Shown piece after piece: positions 1 through 7,250 of a stretch of DNA of 23,925 nucleotides. Made by a program: the position numbers and the translations under genes. The DNA lies in assembly GCF_002093745.1 (NCBI RefSeq), contig NZ_MTSB01000033.1, positions 1 through 23,925 of the forward strand. Direction: 5' to 3'. This DNA comes from Pseudomonas graminis (GTDB lineage: Bacteria; Pseudomonadota; Gammaproteobacteria; Pseudomonadales; Pseudomonadaceae). Every line of letters starts with the position of its first letter. Positions within the stretch are counted from its first letter, which is position 1. Below the pieces are notes generated by a model, which searched no databases, was not told the origin of the DNA, and saw only the letters and a list, made by a program, of their open reading frames with translations.

Positions 1-10
1 AAGGGCCTGT

Positions 11-92
11 GTCATCACCGAAAATGCTTCGTCTGAAATACCGTCTTCGCGAACACGTTCGCTCCCACGCCCTGCGGGCAGAAGCCTGAAAG
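11..92. repeat. REP-type doublet downstream of betT
   Basis: The stretch holds a TTCGCGAAC...GTTCGCTCCCACG motif typical of Pseudomonas REP elements. Bases 11-54 are a near-exact reverse complement of 19261-19304. Bases 60-90, a CTCCCACGCCCT...GGGCAGAAGCCTG block, recur at about 17074-17105. It lies just beyond the betT stop codon and could act as a 3' mRNA structure, but no T-tract typical of an intrinsic terminator is visible. Confidence 0.75.
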
Positions 93-115
93 CCGATAGT
101 GCTCCCAGGCCCCTA

Positions 116-2110
116 TCAACGCACCAGGTGCAGGAACTGCATGTGCCGCTCGTACTGGTCGAGCACGTCGTTGATGACTTGTTCCTTGGTGTAGCCCACC
201 AGGTCGTAATCCTGACTGCCCTCGCTCAGGTGGACTTCGGCGCGATAATAGCGGCGGTTGTTCAGTTGCTTGGAGCCCATGCCACCTCGCGCGAACGACG
301 GGGTGAAGAAGCCTTTCATCTGTACCTGGTAGATGAACGGGCGCTCTTCGCCGTGGCCGATTTCCAGGGTCACCGAGTCGTTGGACGGGTCTGGCACGTT
401 GACGACGTTCAAGCCCTTCTCGACAAACACCGACGTCACGTCTTCAATCGCCGGGCGCACGGTCTGGTCGAGGAAGCGGTACACCTCGTCTCGCGACGGG
501 TAATGCACAGCCTGGCTGAGGCGCTGACGCCAGCCGCCGCGTCGCGAACCGGACACCGGCGCCAACGAGTACAGCTGCGCGATCTTGCGCTGAGACTCCA
601 TGACGAACGCTTTGTGCAGGCCCCACATCATCAGCAGCAGGATCAGCGAGAACGGCAGCGAGGTCAGGACCACCGCCGATTTCAGCGCGTCGATACTGCC
701 CGAGAACAACAGGCCGCTGGTGATCAATGCCGTCGCAACACCCCAGAACACACGCAGCCATTTCGGCCCGTCTTCGTCGGGGTTGCCACCTTTGGCCGAG
801 AGCGTCGACAGCACCACCGTGCCCGAATCGGCAGAGGTGACGAAGAACACGAAGCTGATGAACACCGTGACGGCGATCACCGTCTTGCTCCACGGATAGG
901 TTTCCAGCAGCAGGTACAGCGTCATCGACGGATCATCGATGGCCGACTGGCCCAACGCGACCATGCCGTGGTTGAGCACTTGATCGATGGCGCTGTTGCC
1001 GAAGATCGACATCCAGGCCAGGGTGAAGCCCAGCGGGATCAGCAGCACACCGAAAACGAATTCACGGATGGTCCGGCCACGGGAAATACGGGCAATGAAC
1101 AGGCCGACAAAAGGCGACCAGGCAATCCACCAGGCCCAGTAGAACACGGTCCAGCCGCCCAGCCAGTCGCTCGGCTCGTTATAGGCGTAAACATCGAAAC
1201 TCTTGCTCGGCAACGCGCCCAGGTAGTCACCGATGTTCTGCACCAGCGTATTGAGCAAATGCTGGGTCGGGCCGGCAAACAGCACGAACAGCAGCAGCGC
1301 ACAGGCCAGCAGCATGTTGATGTCGGACATGACACGCACGCCTTTGTCGACACCGGCAATGGCCACCAGAATCGCCGCACCCATCATCAGGGTGATCAAG
1401 CCGACCTGAATCCAGTGGGTGTGCGCCACGCCAAACAAGTAATCCAGACCGGAGTTCAGGTGCAGCACACCAAACCCCATGTCTGCGCCCAGCCCGAAGA
1501 TGGTCGCGATGATGCCGAAGCCATCGACCGCGTAGCCGATAGGGCCGTTGATGCGCTTGCCGATCAGCGGATACAGCGCTGAACGCAAGGCCAGTGGCAG
1601 GTTGTGTCGATAGGCGAAATAGGCCAGCGCCATGCCGACGAAGGCAAAGACGCCCCAGCCATGCAGGCCCCAGTGCAGAAACAGCAATTGCATGCCCTGC
1701 CGAGCGGCTTCGGTGGTTCCACCTTCGCCTTGGGGCGGTTGCAGCAAGTGTGTCAGCGGTTCTGAAACGCAGAAGAAGAACAGCGTAATGCTGATCCCGG
1801 CGGCGAACAGCATGCCGGCCCACGACAGGTAACTGAACTCGGGCTCGTCGTGGTCGGCACCGAGCTTGATCTTGCCGAAGCCCGACAAGGCGGTGACCAC
1901 CACGAAGACCAGGTACAGGGTCATGACCATCATGTAATACCAGCCGACCGTATTGGCCGCCCAGTTCTGGGCAGCCAGCAGCCATGCGCCGCTGGCTTGC
2001 GGGAACGCGATGACGATGATGCCGAAGATCAGGATGAAGCTCGCAGCGAAATAGAACACTGGCGCGTTCATGCGGACCGTGCCGCTGGGAGAAGTGCTCG
2101 GAGAACTCAT
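116..2110 (-). CDS. betT: BCCT-family choline/betaine transporter, BetT-like
   Basis: This 664-residue inner-membrane protein belongs to the betaine/choline/carnitine transporter family. It has about twelve hydrophobic segments between residues 18 and 500. The family Trp-rich segment is at about 320-345 (W320, W325, W327, W328, W331, followed by SPFVGLFIARISRGR), and AAGISITLFFF near 103-113 sits where the substrate/ion-coupling loop of the family lies. A hydrophilic C-terminal tail of about 150 residues follows, as in the long BetT proteins that respond to osmotic strength. The ATG start is supported by GGAGG about 10 bases upstream. A BetI-like palindrome about 100 bp upstream favours choline as substrate and betaine-linked control. 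Carnitine or glycine betaine cannot be excluded. It is transcribed away from the hut operon and is not part of it. Confidence 0.85.
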   Translation of the reverse strand: MSSPSTSPSGTVRMNAPVFYFAASFILIFGIIVIAFPQASGAWLLAAQNWAANTVGWYYMMVMTLYLVFVVVTALSGFGKIKLGADHDEPEFSYLSWAGMLFAAGISITLFFFCVSEPLTHLLQPPQGEGGTTEAARQGMQLLFLHWGLHGWGVFAFVGMALAYFAYRHNLPLALRSALYPLIGKRINGPIGYAVDGFGIIATIFGLGADMGFGVLHLNSGLDYLFGVAHTHWIQVGLITLMMGAAILVAIAGVDKGVRVMSDINMLLACALLLFVLFAGPTQHLLNTLVQNIGDYLGALPSKSFDVYAYNEPSDWLGGWTVFYWAWWIAWSPFVGLFIARISRGRTIREFVFGVLLIPLGFTLAWMSIFGNSAIDQVLNHGMVALGQSAIDDPSMTLYLLLETYPWSKTVIAVTVFISFVFFVTSADSGTVVLSTLSAKGGNPDEDGPKWLRVFWGVATALITSGLLFSGSIDALKSAVVLTSLPFSLILLLMMWGLHKAFVMESQRKIAQLYSLAPVSGSRRGGWRQRLSQAVHYPSRDEVYRFLDQTVRPAIEDVTSVFVEKGLNVVNVPDPSNDSVTLEIGHGEERPFIYQVQMKGFFTPSFARGGMGSKQLNNRRYYRAEVHLSEGSQDYDLVGYTKEQVINDVLDQYERHMQFLHLVR

Positions 2111-2208
2111 CGGTTGCGTGCCTCCGGACTGATAAAACCAACTGCAAAAAGCGGATACGGCAAGGGTAAGCCTCCTGTTGTGAGCGGGCAGCGAACCACC
2201 GGTTTAAC

Positions 2209-2224
2209 TTGAATGAACGTTCAA
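2209..2224. promoter_or_regulatory. Putative BetI operator upstream of betT
   Basis: TTGAATGAACGTTCAA contains the perfect 10-bp palindrome TGAACGTTCA (2214-2223) and resembles the site bound by the TetR-family choline-sensing repressor BetI. It lies 99 bp upstream of the betT start, which suits a promoter operator. No clear -10/-35 pair was assigned. BetI itself is not encoded here. Confidence 0.6.
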
Positions 2225-2562
2225 TTTAAACATGAAAGTGCCCGCAGAGACTAATCGCGGGCCGATGAACGCTGGCTCAGATCAGGGTATGACGTGTACG
2301 AGAGCGGGTTCGTTCCACGCCCGAGCGACTCGATTCTGCGCCTTCGAATGTTGCAGTACGTGGTGGTTTTCACGAGACCCGGCTCGGCCTGACTGCCGCA
2401 CCAATCTGTTACCTGCCGCCCCAAAACTGCGCAAAAACACAATCCGGTAACAACGCCACGGCCTTTCCATCCATCAGGCTGAACCTCCAGCCACCTCGCC
2501 CGCCCCCGCAACGTCGAGGCCCGGCGTCGATATCAGCCTCCAGATACTGCCTTCAGACAAAG
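2225..2562. other. Non-coding stretch between betT and the hutU promoter
   Basis: No convincing gene is present; the short open frames have no ribosome binding site or recognisable product. A 6-bp inverted repeat (GCCCGC at 2240-2245, GCGGGC at 2257-2262) lies near the betT side. The half-sites TGTTAC (2407-2412) and GTAACA (2447-2452) lie about 110-155 bp upstream of the sigma-54 promoter, a normal distance for an enhancer. In other pseudomonads this position is commonly taken by hutC, hutD or hutF, none of which is visible here. Confidence 0.6.
2407..2452. promoter_or_regulatory. Possible CbrB enhancer half-sites upstream of hutU
   Basis: TGTTAC and GTAACA form an inverted repeat with a 34-bp spacer. 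The same hexamers with a spacer of roughly 14 bp have been described as the CbrB recognition sequence in Pseudomonas, and CbrAB is known to activate hut genes. The wider spacing, about two extra helical turns, makes the assignment tentative. Confidence 0.35.
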
Positions 2563-2579
2563 TTGGTCCTTTGATTGCA
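2563..2579 (+). promoter_or_regulatory. Sigma-54 promoter of the hut operon
   Basis: TTGGTCCTTTGATTGCA has the invariant GG (2565-2566) and GC (2577-2578) separated by exactly 10 bases, with the TTGCA form of the -12 element. The -24 element TTGGTCC departs from the usual TTGGCAC. Transcription would start near 2590, leaving a leader of about 115 bases before hutU. RpoN with CbrB/NtrC activation is established for Pseudomonas hut operons; here it is inferred from the sequence. Confidence 0.7.
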
Positions 2580-2583
2580 TATG

Positions 2584-2597
2584 CTTGTATGTACAAG
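2584..2597. promoter_or_regulatory. HutC operator overlapping the hutU transcription start
   Basis: CTTGTATGTACAAG is a perfect inverted repeat with 6-bp arms around a TG centre, of the kind bound by HutC, the GntR-family urocanate-responsive repressor of hut genes. It begins six bases after the GC of the -12 element and spans the predicted start site near 2590. A bound repressor would therefore block open-complex formation or promoter clearance. The hutC gene lies outside the window. Confidence 0.75.
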
Positions 2598-2706
2598 TAG
2601 AGACAGGCTAAATGTCCTGCACGCTACCGGACTGAATCAGCCTGCTTCGCCAGGCACTGCTCGCCCTTGATCGGGCTGGTTGGGATTGATCGCTGAGGAT
2701 TTTTTT

Positions 2707-4404
2707 GTGACCGAGAATAATCAAGACCTGAAGCAGGGCTGGACCCGCCATCGCGCCGGCGAGGTCCGTGCAGCCCGCGGCACTCAACTGACCGCCAAGA
2801 GCTGGCTGACCGAAGCGCCGTTGCGCATGCTGATGAACAACCTTGACCCGGAAGTCGCCGAAAACCCCAATGAGCTGGTGGTCTATGGCGGCATCGGCCG
2901 CGCAGCGCGCAACTGGGAGTGCTACGACAAGATTGTCGAAAGCCTCACCCACCTTAACGATGACGAAACCCTGCTGGTGCAGTCCGGCAAACCGGTCGGC
3001 GTGTTCAAGACCCACAGCAATGCCCCGCGCGTGCTGATTGCCAACTCCAACCTGGTGCCGCACTGGGCCAGTTGGGAGCATTTCAACGAACTGGATGCCA
3101 AGGGCCTGGCGATGTACGGCCAGATGACCGCGGGCAGCTGGATCTACATCGGCAGCCAGGGCATTGTTCAAGGCACTTACGAAACCTTCGTCGAAGCCGG
3201 TCGCCAGCACTATGACGGCAACCTCAAAGGCCGCTGGGTGCTGACTGCCGGTCTGGGCGGTATGGGCGGCGCACAGCCACTGGCCGCGACACTGGCCGGC
3301 GCCTGTTCGCTGAACATCGAATGCCAGCAAAGCCGCATCGATTTCCGCCTCAAGACGCGCTACGTCGACGAGCAGGCGGCTGATCTGGACGATGCCTTGG
3401 CGCGCATCGCCAGGTACACCGCCGAAGGCAAGGCCATTTCCATCGCCCTGTGCGGCAATGCGGCAGAGATTCTGCCGGAAATGGTCCGTCGCGGCGTTCG
3501 TCCGGACATGGTCACCGACCAGACCAGCGCTCACGATCCACTCAACGGCTATTTGCCCAAAGGCTGGACCTGGGACGAGTACCGCGCCCGCTCGGTGAGT
3601 GAGCCGGCCAATGTCGTCAATGCCGCCAAACAGTCGATGGCTGAACACGTCGAGGCCATGCTGGCCTTCCAGCAAGCCGGTATTCCGACCTTCGACTACG
3701 GCAACAACATTCGCCAGATGGCCAAGGAAGTCGGCGTGGCCAATGCCTTCGACTTCCCCGGCTTCGTCCCGGCCTACATCCGTCCGCTGTTTTGCCGTGG
3801 CATCGGGCCGTTCCGCTGGGCCGCGCTGTCGGGTGACCCGCAGGACATCTACAAGACGGACGCCAAGGTCAAAGAACTGATCCCGGACGACGAACACCTG
3901 CACAACTGGCTGGACATGGCCCGCGAGCGCATCAGTTTTCAGGGCTTGCCCGCACGCATCTGCTGGGTTGGCCTGGGTCAGCGCGCCCGGCTCGGTCTGG
4001 CGTTCAACGAAATGGTGCGCAGCGGCGAGCTGTCGGCACCGGTGGCGATCGGTCGCGATCATCTGGACTCCGGTTCGGTCGCCAGCCCCAACCGCGAAAC
4101 CGAATCCATGCGTGACGGCTCCGACGCAGTCTCCGACTGGCCGCTGCTTAACGCCCTGCTCAACACCGCCAGCGGCGCGACCTGGGTGTCGCTGCACCAC
4201 GGCGGCGGCGTGGGCATGGGCTTTTCGCAGCACTCCGGGATGGTGATCGTCTGCGACGGTACGGATGAAGCCGCCGAACGGATCGCCCGCGTACTGCACA
4301 ACGACCCGGCCACCGGGGTGATGCGCCATGCCGACGCCGGATACGACATTGCCATCGACTGTGCCAAAGAGCAGGGCTTGAACCTGCCGATGATCGGACG
4401 TTAA
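2707..4404 (+). CDS. hutU: Urocanate hydratase (urocanase)
   Basis: Second enzyme of histidine breakdown: adds water to urocanate to give imidazolone propionate, using tightly bound NAD+ as an electrophile. The 565-residue cytosolic protein matches the family length (about 557). Visible marks are [17 protein letters not shown] near 60-76, the NAD-binding glycine loop [10 protein letters not shown] at 182-191, the active-site cysteine in [17 protein letters not shown] (C419, equivalent to C410 of P. putida urocanase), and a [15 protein letters not shown] block near the C terminus. The GTG start at 2707 is chosen because GAGGA at 2695-2699 lies seven bases upstream; a TTG at 2680 in the same frame has no such support. 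It is the first gene of the hut operon, directly behind the sigma-54/HutC control region. Confidence 0.96.
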   Translation: MTENNQDLKQGWTRHRAGEVRAARGTQLTAKSWLTEAPLRMLMNNLDPEVAENPNELVVYGGIGRAARNWECYDKIVESLTHLNDDETLLVQSGKPVGVFKTHSNAPRVLIANSNLVPHWASWEHFNELDAKGLAMYGQMTAGSWIYIGSQGIVQGTYETFVEAGRQHYDGNLKGRWVLTAGLGGMGGAQPLAATLAGACSLNIECQQSRIDFRLKTRYVDEQAADLDDALARIARYTAEGKAISIALCGNAAEILPEMVRRGVRPDMVTDQTSAHDPLNGYLPKGWTWDEYRARSVSEPANVVNAAKQSMAEHVEAMLAFQQAGIPTFDYGNNIRQMAKEVGVANAFDFPGFVPAYIRPLFCRGIGPFRWAALSGDPQDIYKTDAKVKELIPDDEHLHNWLDMARERISFQGLPARICWVGLGQRARLGLAFNEMVRSGELSAPVAIGRDHLDSGSVASPNRETESMRDGSDAVSDWPLLNALLNTASGATWVSLHHGGGVGMGFSQHSGMVIVCDGTDEAAERIARVLHNDPATGVMRHADAGYDIAIDCAKEQGLNLPMIGR

Positions 4405-4410
4405 GGGCGC

Positions 4411-4430
4411 TGTCGGCCATCAGGCCGACA
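4411..4430 (+). promoter_or_regulatory. Intercistronic hairpin after hutU
   Basis: TGTCGGCC and GGCCGACA form a perfect 8-bp stem with a 4-base loop, starting seven bases after the hutU stop. No T-tract follows, so it is more likely a mRNA-stabilising or processing structure, or a partial attenuator, than a terminator. It lies in the 113-bp gap before the binding-protein gene. Confidence 0.6.
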
Positions 4431-4517
4431 AACCTCGTGGACGGGCATTAACACGCCCAGGGGCCGGATGCCTGATTGAAGCTGCCGTCATCCATTTCAC
4501 GCTTGGGAGCATCGACA

Positions 4518-5486
4518 ATGAATATGAAAAAGGCCCTGTTGACCACACTGGTATCCGCTGGCCTGCTTGCCAGCGCAGGCGCGAGCCAGGCCGCCAACTG
4601 GTGTGAGTCCGGCAAGCCGGTGAAATTCGCCGGTCTGAACTGGGAAAGCGCCATGCTGCTGACCGACATTCTGCAGGTCGTGCTGAACAAAGGTTACGGC
4701 TGTGCGGTGGATGCCCTGCCCGGCAACTCCATCGCCATGGAAAACGCACTGGGCACCAACGACATCCAGATTTTCGCCGAAGAATGGGTCGGCCGCAGCG
4801 AGGTCTGGAACAAGGCCGCTGCCGCCGGGAAAGTGGTCGGTGTGGGCGCGCCCATCGTCGGTGCTGTAGAAGGCTGGTACGTGCCGCGCTACGTGATCGA
4901 AGGCGATGCCAAACGCAAGCTGGAAGCCAAGGCACCCGACCTGAAATCCATCAGCGATCTGGCCCGGTATTCGGCGGTGTTCAAGGATCAGGAAGAGCCC
5001 GACAAAGGCCGCTTCTACAACTGCCCGGCGGGCTGGACCTGTGAGCTGGAAAACAGCGAAATGCTCAAGAGCTACGGCCTGGAAAGCAAGTACACCAACT
5101 TTCGTCCAGGCACCGGCCCTGCGCTGGATGCAGCTATTCTCTCCAGCTACAAACGTGGCGAGCCGATTCTGACCTACTACTGGTCGCCGACGCCGCTGAT
5201 GGGCCAGGTGGATCTGGTGCGTCTGGAGGAGAAAGCCGGGGTCAACAAAACGATTGATATCAAGGTCGGTGTTTCCAAGGTGTTCCACGACGAAGCCCCC
5301 GAACTGGTCGCGGTACTGGAGAAGGTCAACCTGCCTATAGACCTGCTCAACCAGAACCTGGGGCGCATGGCCAAAGAACGCATCGAATCGCCGAAGCTGG
5401 CGAAAATTTTCCTGAAAGAACACCCGGAAGTCTGGCACAAATGGGTCAGTGAAGACGCCGCGAAAAAGGTGGACGCTTCGCTGTAA
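4518..5486 (+). CDS. hutX: HutX, periplasmic substrate-binding protein of ABC transporter
   Basis: This 322-residue exported protein belongs to the ProX/OpuAC-like class of binding proteins. It captures substrate in the periplasm for HutW and HutV. A signal peptide is clear: MNMKKALL, a hydrophobic core, and an A-S-Q-A cleavage site after residue 25. The mature protein opens NWCESGKPVKFAGLNWES, with family-like blocks ALPGNSIAMENAL and IFAEEWVGRSEVWNKA. The start at 4518 has GGGAG eight bases upstream; an earlier in-frame ATG at 4476 would spoil the signal peptide. Its place in the hut operon indicates histidine or urocanate as ligand. The family otherwise carries betaine, choline and proline, so dual use is possible. 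Confidence 0.87.
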   Translation: MNMKKALLTTLVSAGLLASAGASQAANWCESGKPVKFAGLNWESAMLLTDILQVVLNKGYGCAVDALPGNSIAMENALGTNDIQIFAEEWVGRSEVWNKAAAAGKVVGVGAPIVGAVEGWYVPRYVIEGDAKRKLEAKAPDLKSISDLARYSAVFKDQEEPDKGRFYNCPAGWTCELENSEMLKSYGLESKYTNFRPGTGPALDAAILSSYKRGEPILTYYWSPTPLMGQVDLVRLEEKAGVNKTIDIKVGVSKVFHDEAPELVAVLEKVNLPIDLLNQNLGRMAKERIESPKLAKIFLKEHPEVWHKWVSEDAAKKVDASL

Positions 5487-5492
5487 ACGTCC

Positions 5493-5521
5493 GGGCAGCC
5501 GGCTTGATGAGTCGTCTGCCC
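5493..5521 (+). promoter_or_regulatory. Inverted repeat between hutX and hutW
   Basis: GGGCAG (5493-5498) pairs with CTGCCC (5516-5521) across a 17-base loop. It sits just after the binding-protein stop, where such structures often keep the binding-protein transcript in excess over the membrane components. There is no T-tract. This is modest evidence. Confidence 0.4.
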
Positions 5522-5559
5522 TGATCGTTGACCCGATACACCTTATGTGAGAGCCGCTT

Positions 5560-6411
5560 ATGTTCCCTGAAAGCTTCACTTTCTCGATCGCCAACTGGGT
5601 CAACGACGGGGTCGACTCGTTGGTGACCCAGTACGGCGATGTGTTCCGGCACATCTCCGACACCCTGCTGTGGGCCATCGTCAACCTCGAAAGCCTGCTG
5701 CGCATGGCCCCGTGGTGGCTGATGCTGATCATCGTCGGCGGTATCGCCTGGCACGCGACGCGCAAGATCGTCACGACGGTGGTGATCGTCGGCCTGCTGT
5801 TTCTGGTCGGCGCGGTCGGGTTGTGGGACAAGCTGATGCAGACATTGGCGCTGATGCTGGTCGCCACGATCATTGCGGTACTGATCGGCATTCCGCTGGG
5901 CATCCTGTCCGCGCGCAGCAATCGCCTGCGCTCGGTGCTGATGCCGCTGCTGGACATCATGCAGACCATGCCCAGCTTCGTTTACCTGATCCCGGTGCTG
6001 ATGCTGTTCGGGCTGGGCAAGGTCCCGGCCATCTTCGCCACCGTGATCTATGCCGCGCCGCCATTGATCCGCCTGACCGACCTGGGCATTCGCCAGGTAG
6101 ACGGCGAAGTGATGGAAGCGATCAACGCGTTCGGCGCCAATCGCTGGCAGCAACTGTTCGGCGTGCAATTGCCGCTGGCCATGCCGAGCATCATGGCCGG
6201 CATCAACCAGACCACCATGATGGCGCTGTCGATGGTGGTCATTGCGTCGATGATCGGCGCACGCGGGCTGGGCGAAGACGTGCTGGTGGGCATTCAGACC
6301 CTCAACGTCGGGCGCGGGCTGGAGGCCGGGCTGGCCATCGTCATTCTGGCGGTCGTCATCGACCGTATCACGCAGGCCTATGGCCGCCCACGGCATGAGG
6401 CGCACAAATGA
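5560..6411 (+). CDS. hutW: HutW, ABC transporter permease
   Basis: A 283-residue inner-membrane subunit of the proline/glycine-betaine type of importer. Hydrophobic segments are visible at about 51-64, 70-88, 94-113, 137-166, 219-234 and 256-269. The cytoplasmic EAA loop that contacts the ATPase is at about 183-212 ([14 protein letters not shown], then [14 protein letters not shown]). The ATG at 5560 gives a normal start; upstream GTGAGAG is only a weak ribosome binding site. Its end overlaps the ATPase start by four bases (ATGA), so translation of the two is probably coupled. With HutX and HutV it should form a histidine uptake system. Confidence 0.9.
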   Translation: MFPESFTFSIANWVNDGVDSLVTQYGDVFRHISDTLLWAIVNLESLLRMAPWWLMLIIVGGIAWHATRKIVTTVVIVGLLFLVGAVGLWDKLMQTLALMLVATIIAVLIGIPLGILSARSNRLRSVLMPLLDIMQTMPSFVYLIPVLMLFGLGKVPAIFATVIYAAPPLIRLTDLGIRQVDGEVMEAINAFGANRWQQLFGVQLPLAMPSIMAGINQTTMMALSMVVIASMIGARGLGEDVLVGIQTLNVGRGLEAGLAIVILAVVIDRITQAYGRPRHEAHK

Positions 6412-7238
6412 GCAGCGTGGAACCGAACAAGATCGTCGTCAAAAACGTGTTCAAGATTTTCGGCAACCGCTCGAAGGATGCGCTGGCGTTGATCAAACAG
6501 AACCAGAGCAAGGATCAGGTGCTGGCACAGACCGGCTGCGTGGTCGGGGTCAACGACCTGTCGCTGTCGATTGGCAGCGGCGAAATTTTCGTCATCATGG
6601 GCCTGTCCGGTTCCGGCAAATCGACGCTGGTGCGCCACTTCAACCGGCTGATCGACCCGACCAGCGGCGAGATTCTGGTCGATGGCGAAGACATCCTGCG
6701 TTACGACATGGAGGCCCTGCGCCAATTCCGTCGGCACAAGATCAGCATGGTGTTTCAAAGCTTCGGCCTGTTGCCGCACAAGACCGTGCTGGCCAACGTG
6801 GCCTACGGCCTGAAAGTGCGCGGCGAGAGCAAGGCGCTGTGTCAGGAACGCGCGCAGCACTGGGTCACCACCGTCGGCCTGAAGGGCTACGAAAACAAAT
6901 ACCCGCATCAGCTTTCTGGCGGCATGCGCCAACGGGTCGGCCTGGCACGAGCGCTGGCAGCCGATACCGACATCATCCTGATGGACGAAGCGTTCAGCGC
7001 TCTCGACCCGTTGATTCGTGCCGAGATGCAGGACCAGTTGCTGGAACTGCAAGCCAGCCTTCATAAAACCATCGTGTTCATCACCCACGATCTGGACGAA
7101 GCCGTGCGCATCGGCAACCGCATCGCGATCCTCAAGGACGGACGGTTGATTCAGGTGGGCACGCCGAAAGAAATTCTCCATTCGCCTGCCGACGATTATG
7201 TGGATCGTTTCGTTCAGCGCCGCGTGGCCACTCTTTAA
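6408..7238 (+). CDS. hutV: HutV, ABC transporter ATP-binding protein
   Basis: A 276-residue ATPase of the ProV/OpuAA class that powers uptake through HutW. Motifs in order: Walker [10 protein letters not shown] (65-73), Q-loop in [12 protein letters not shown] (about 115-126), signature LSGGMRQRV (169-177), Walker B IILMDE (189-194), D-loop and the switch histidine H227 in ITHDLDEA. The N-terminal helix region before Walker A (residues 20-45, [19 protein letters not shown]) is typical of ProV-type ATPases. The protein ends about 40 residues after the H-loop and lacks the C-terminal CBS pair that lets ProV/OpuA sense ionic strength, so it is probably not osmotically gated. The start overlaps the hutW stop. 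Confidence 0.92.
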   Translation: MSSVEPNKIVVKNVFKIFGNRSKDALALIKQNQSKDQVLAQTGCVVGVNDLSLSIGSGEIFVIMGLSGSGKSTLVRHFNRLIDPTSGEILVDGEDILRYDMEALRQFRRHKISMVFQSFGLLPHKTVLANVAYGLKVRGESKALCQERAQHWVTTVGLKGYENKYPHQLSGGMRQRVGLARALAADTDIILMDEAFSALDPLIRAEMQDQLLELQASLHKTIVFITHDLDEAVRIGNRIAILKDGRLIQVGTPKEILHSPADDYVDRFVQRRVATL

Positions 7239-7250
7239 GGACTGTTGCAG

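Noticed and set aside
128..1582. Long plus-strand frame opposite betT
   Set aside because: It is an antisense shadow in GC-rich DNA; composition is rich in Gln, His and Arg and no family is recognised.
2232..2511. Short frames on both strands between betT and hutU as remnants of hutC or hutD
   Set aside because: No GntR winged-helix or HutD-like motif could be read in any of them.
2713..2724. Crc/Hfq A-rich target near the hutU start (GAGAATAATCAA)
   Set aside because: It resembles the AANAANAA pattern only partly, and A-rich codons at a gene start are common, so support is too thin, although Crc control of hut genes is known elsewhere.
2608..4329. 573-residue minus-strand frame opposite hutU
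   Set aside because: Antisense shadow of an unmistakable urocanase.
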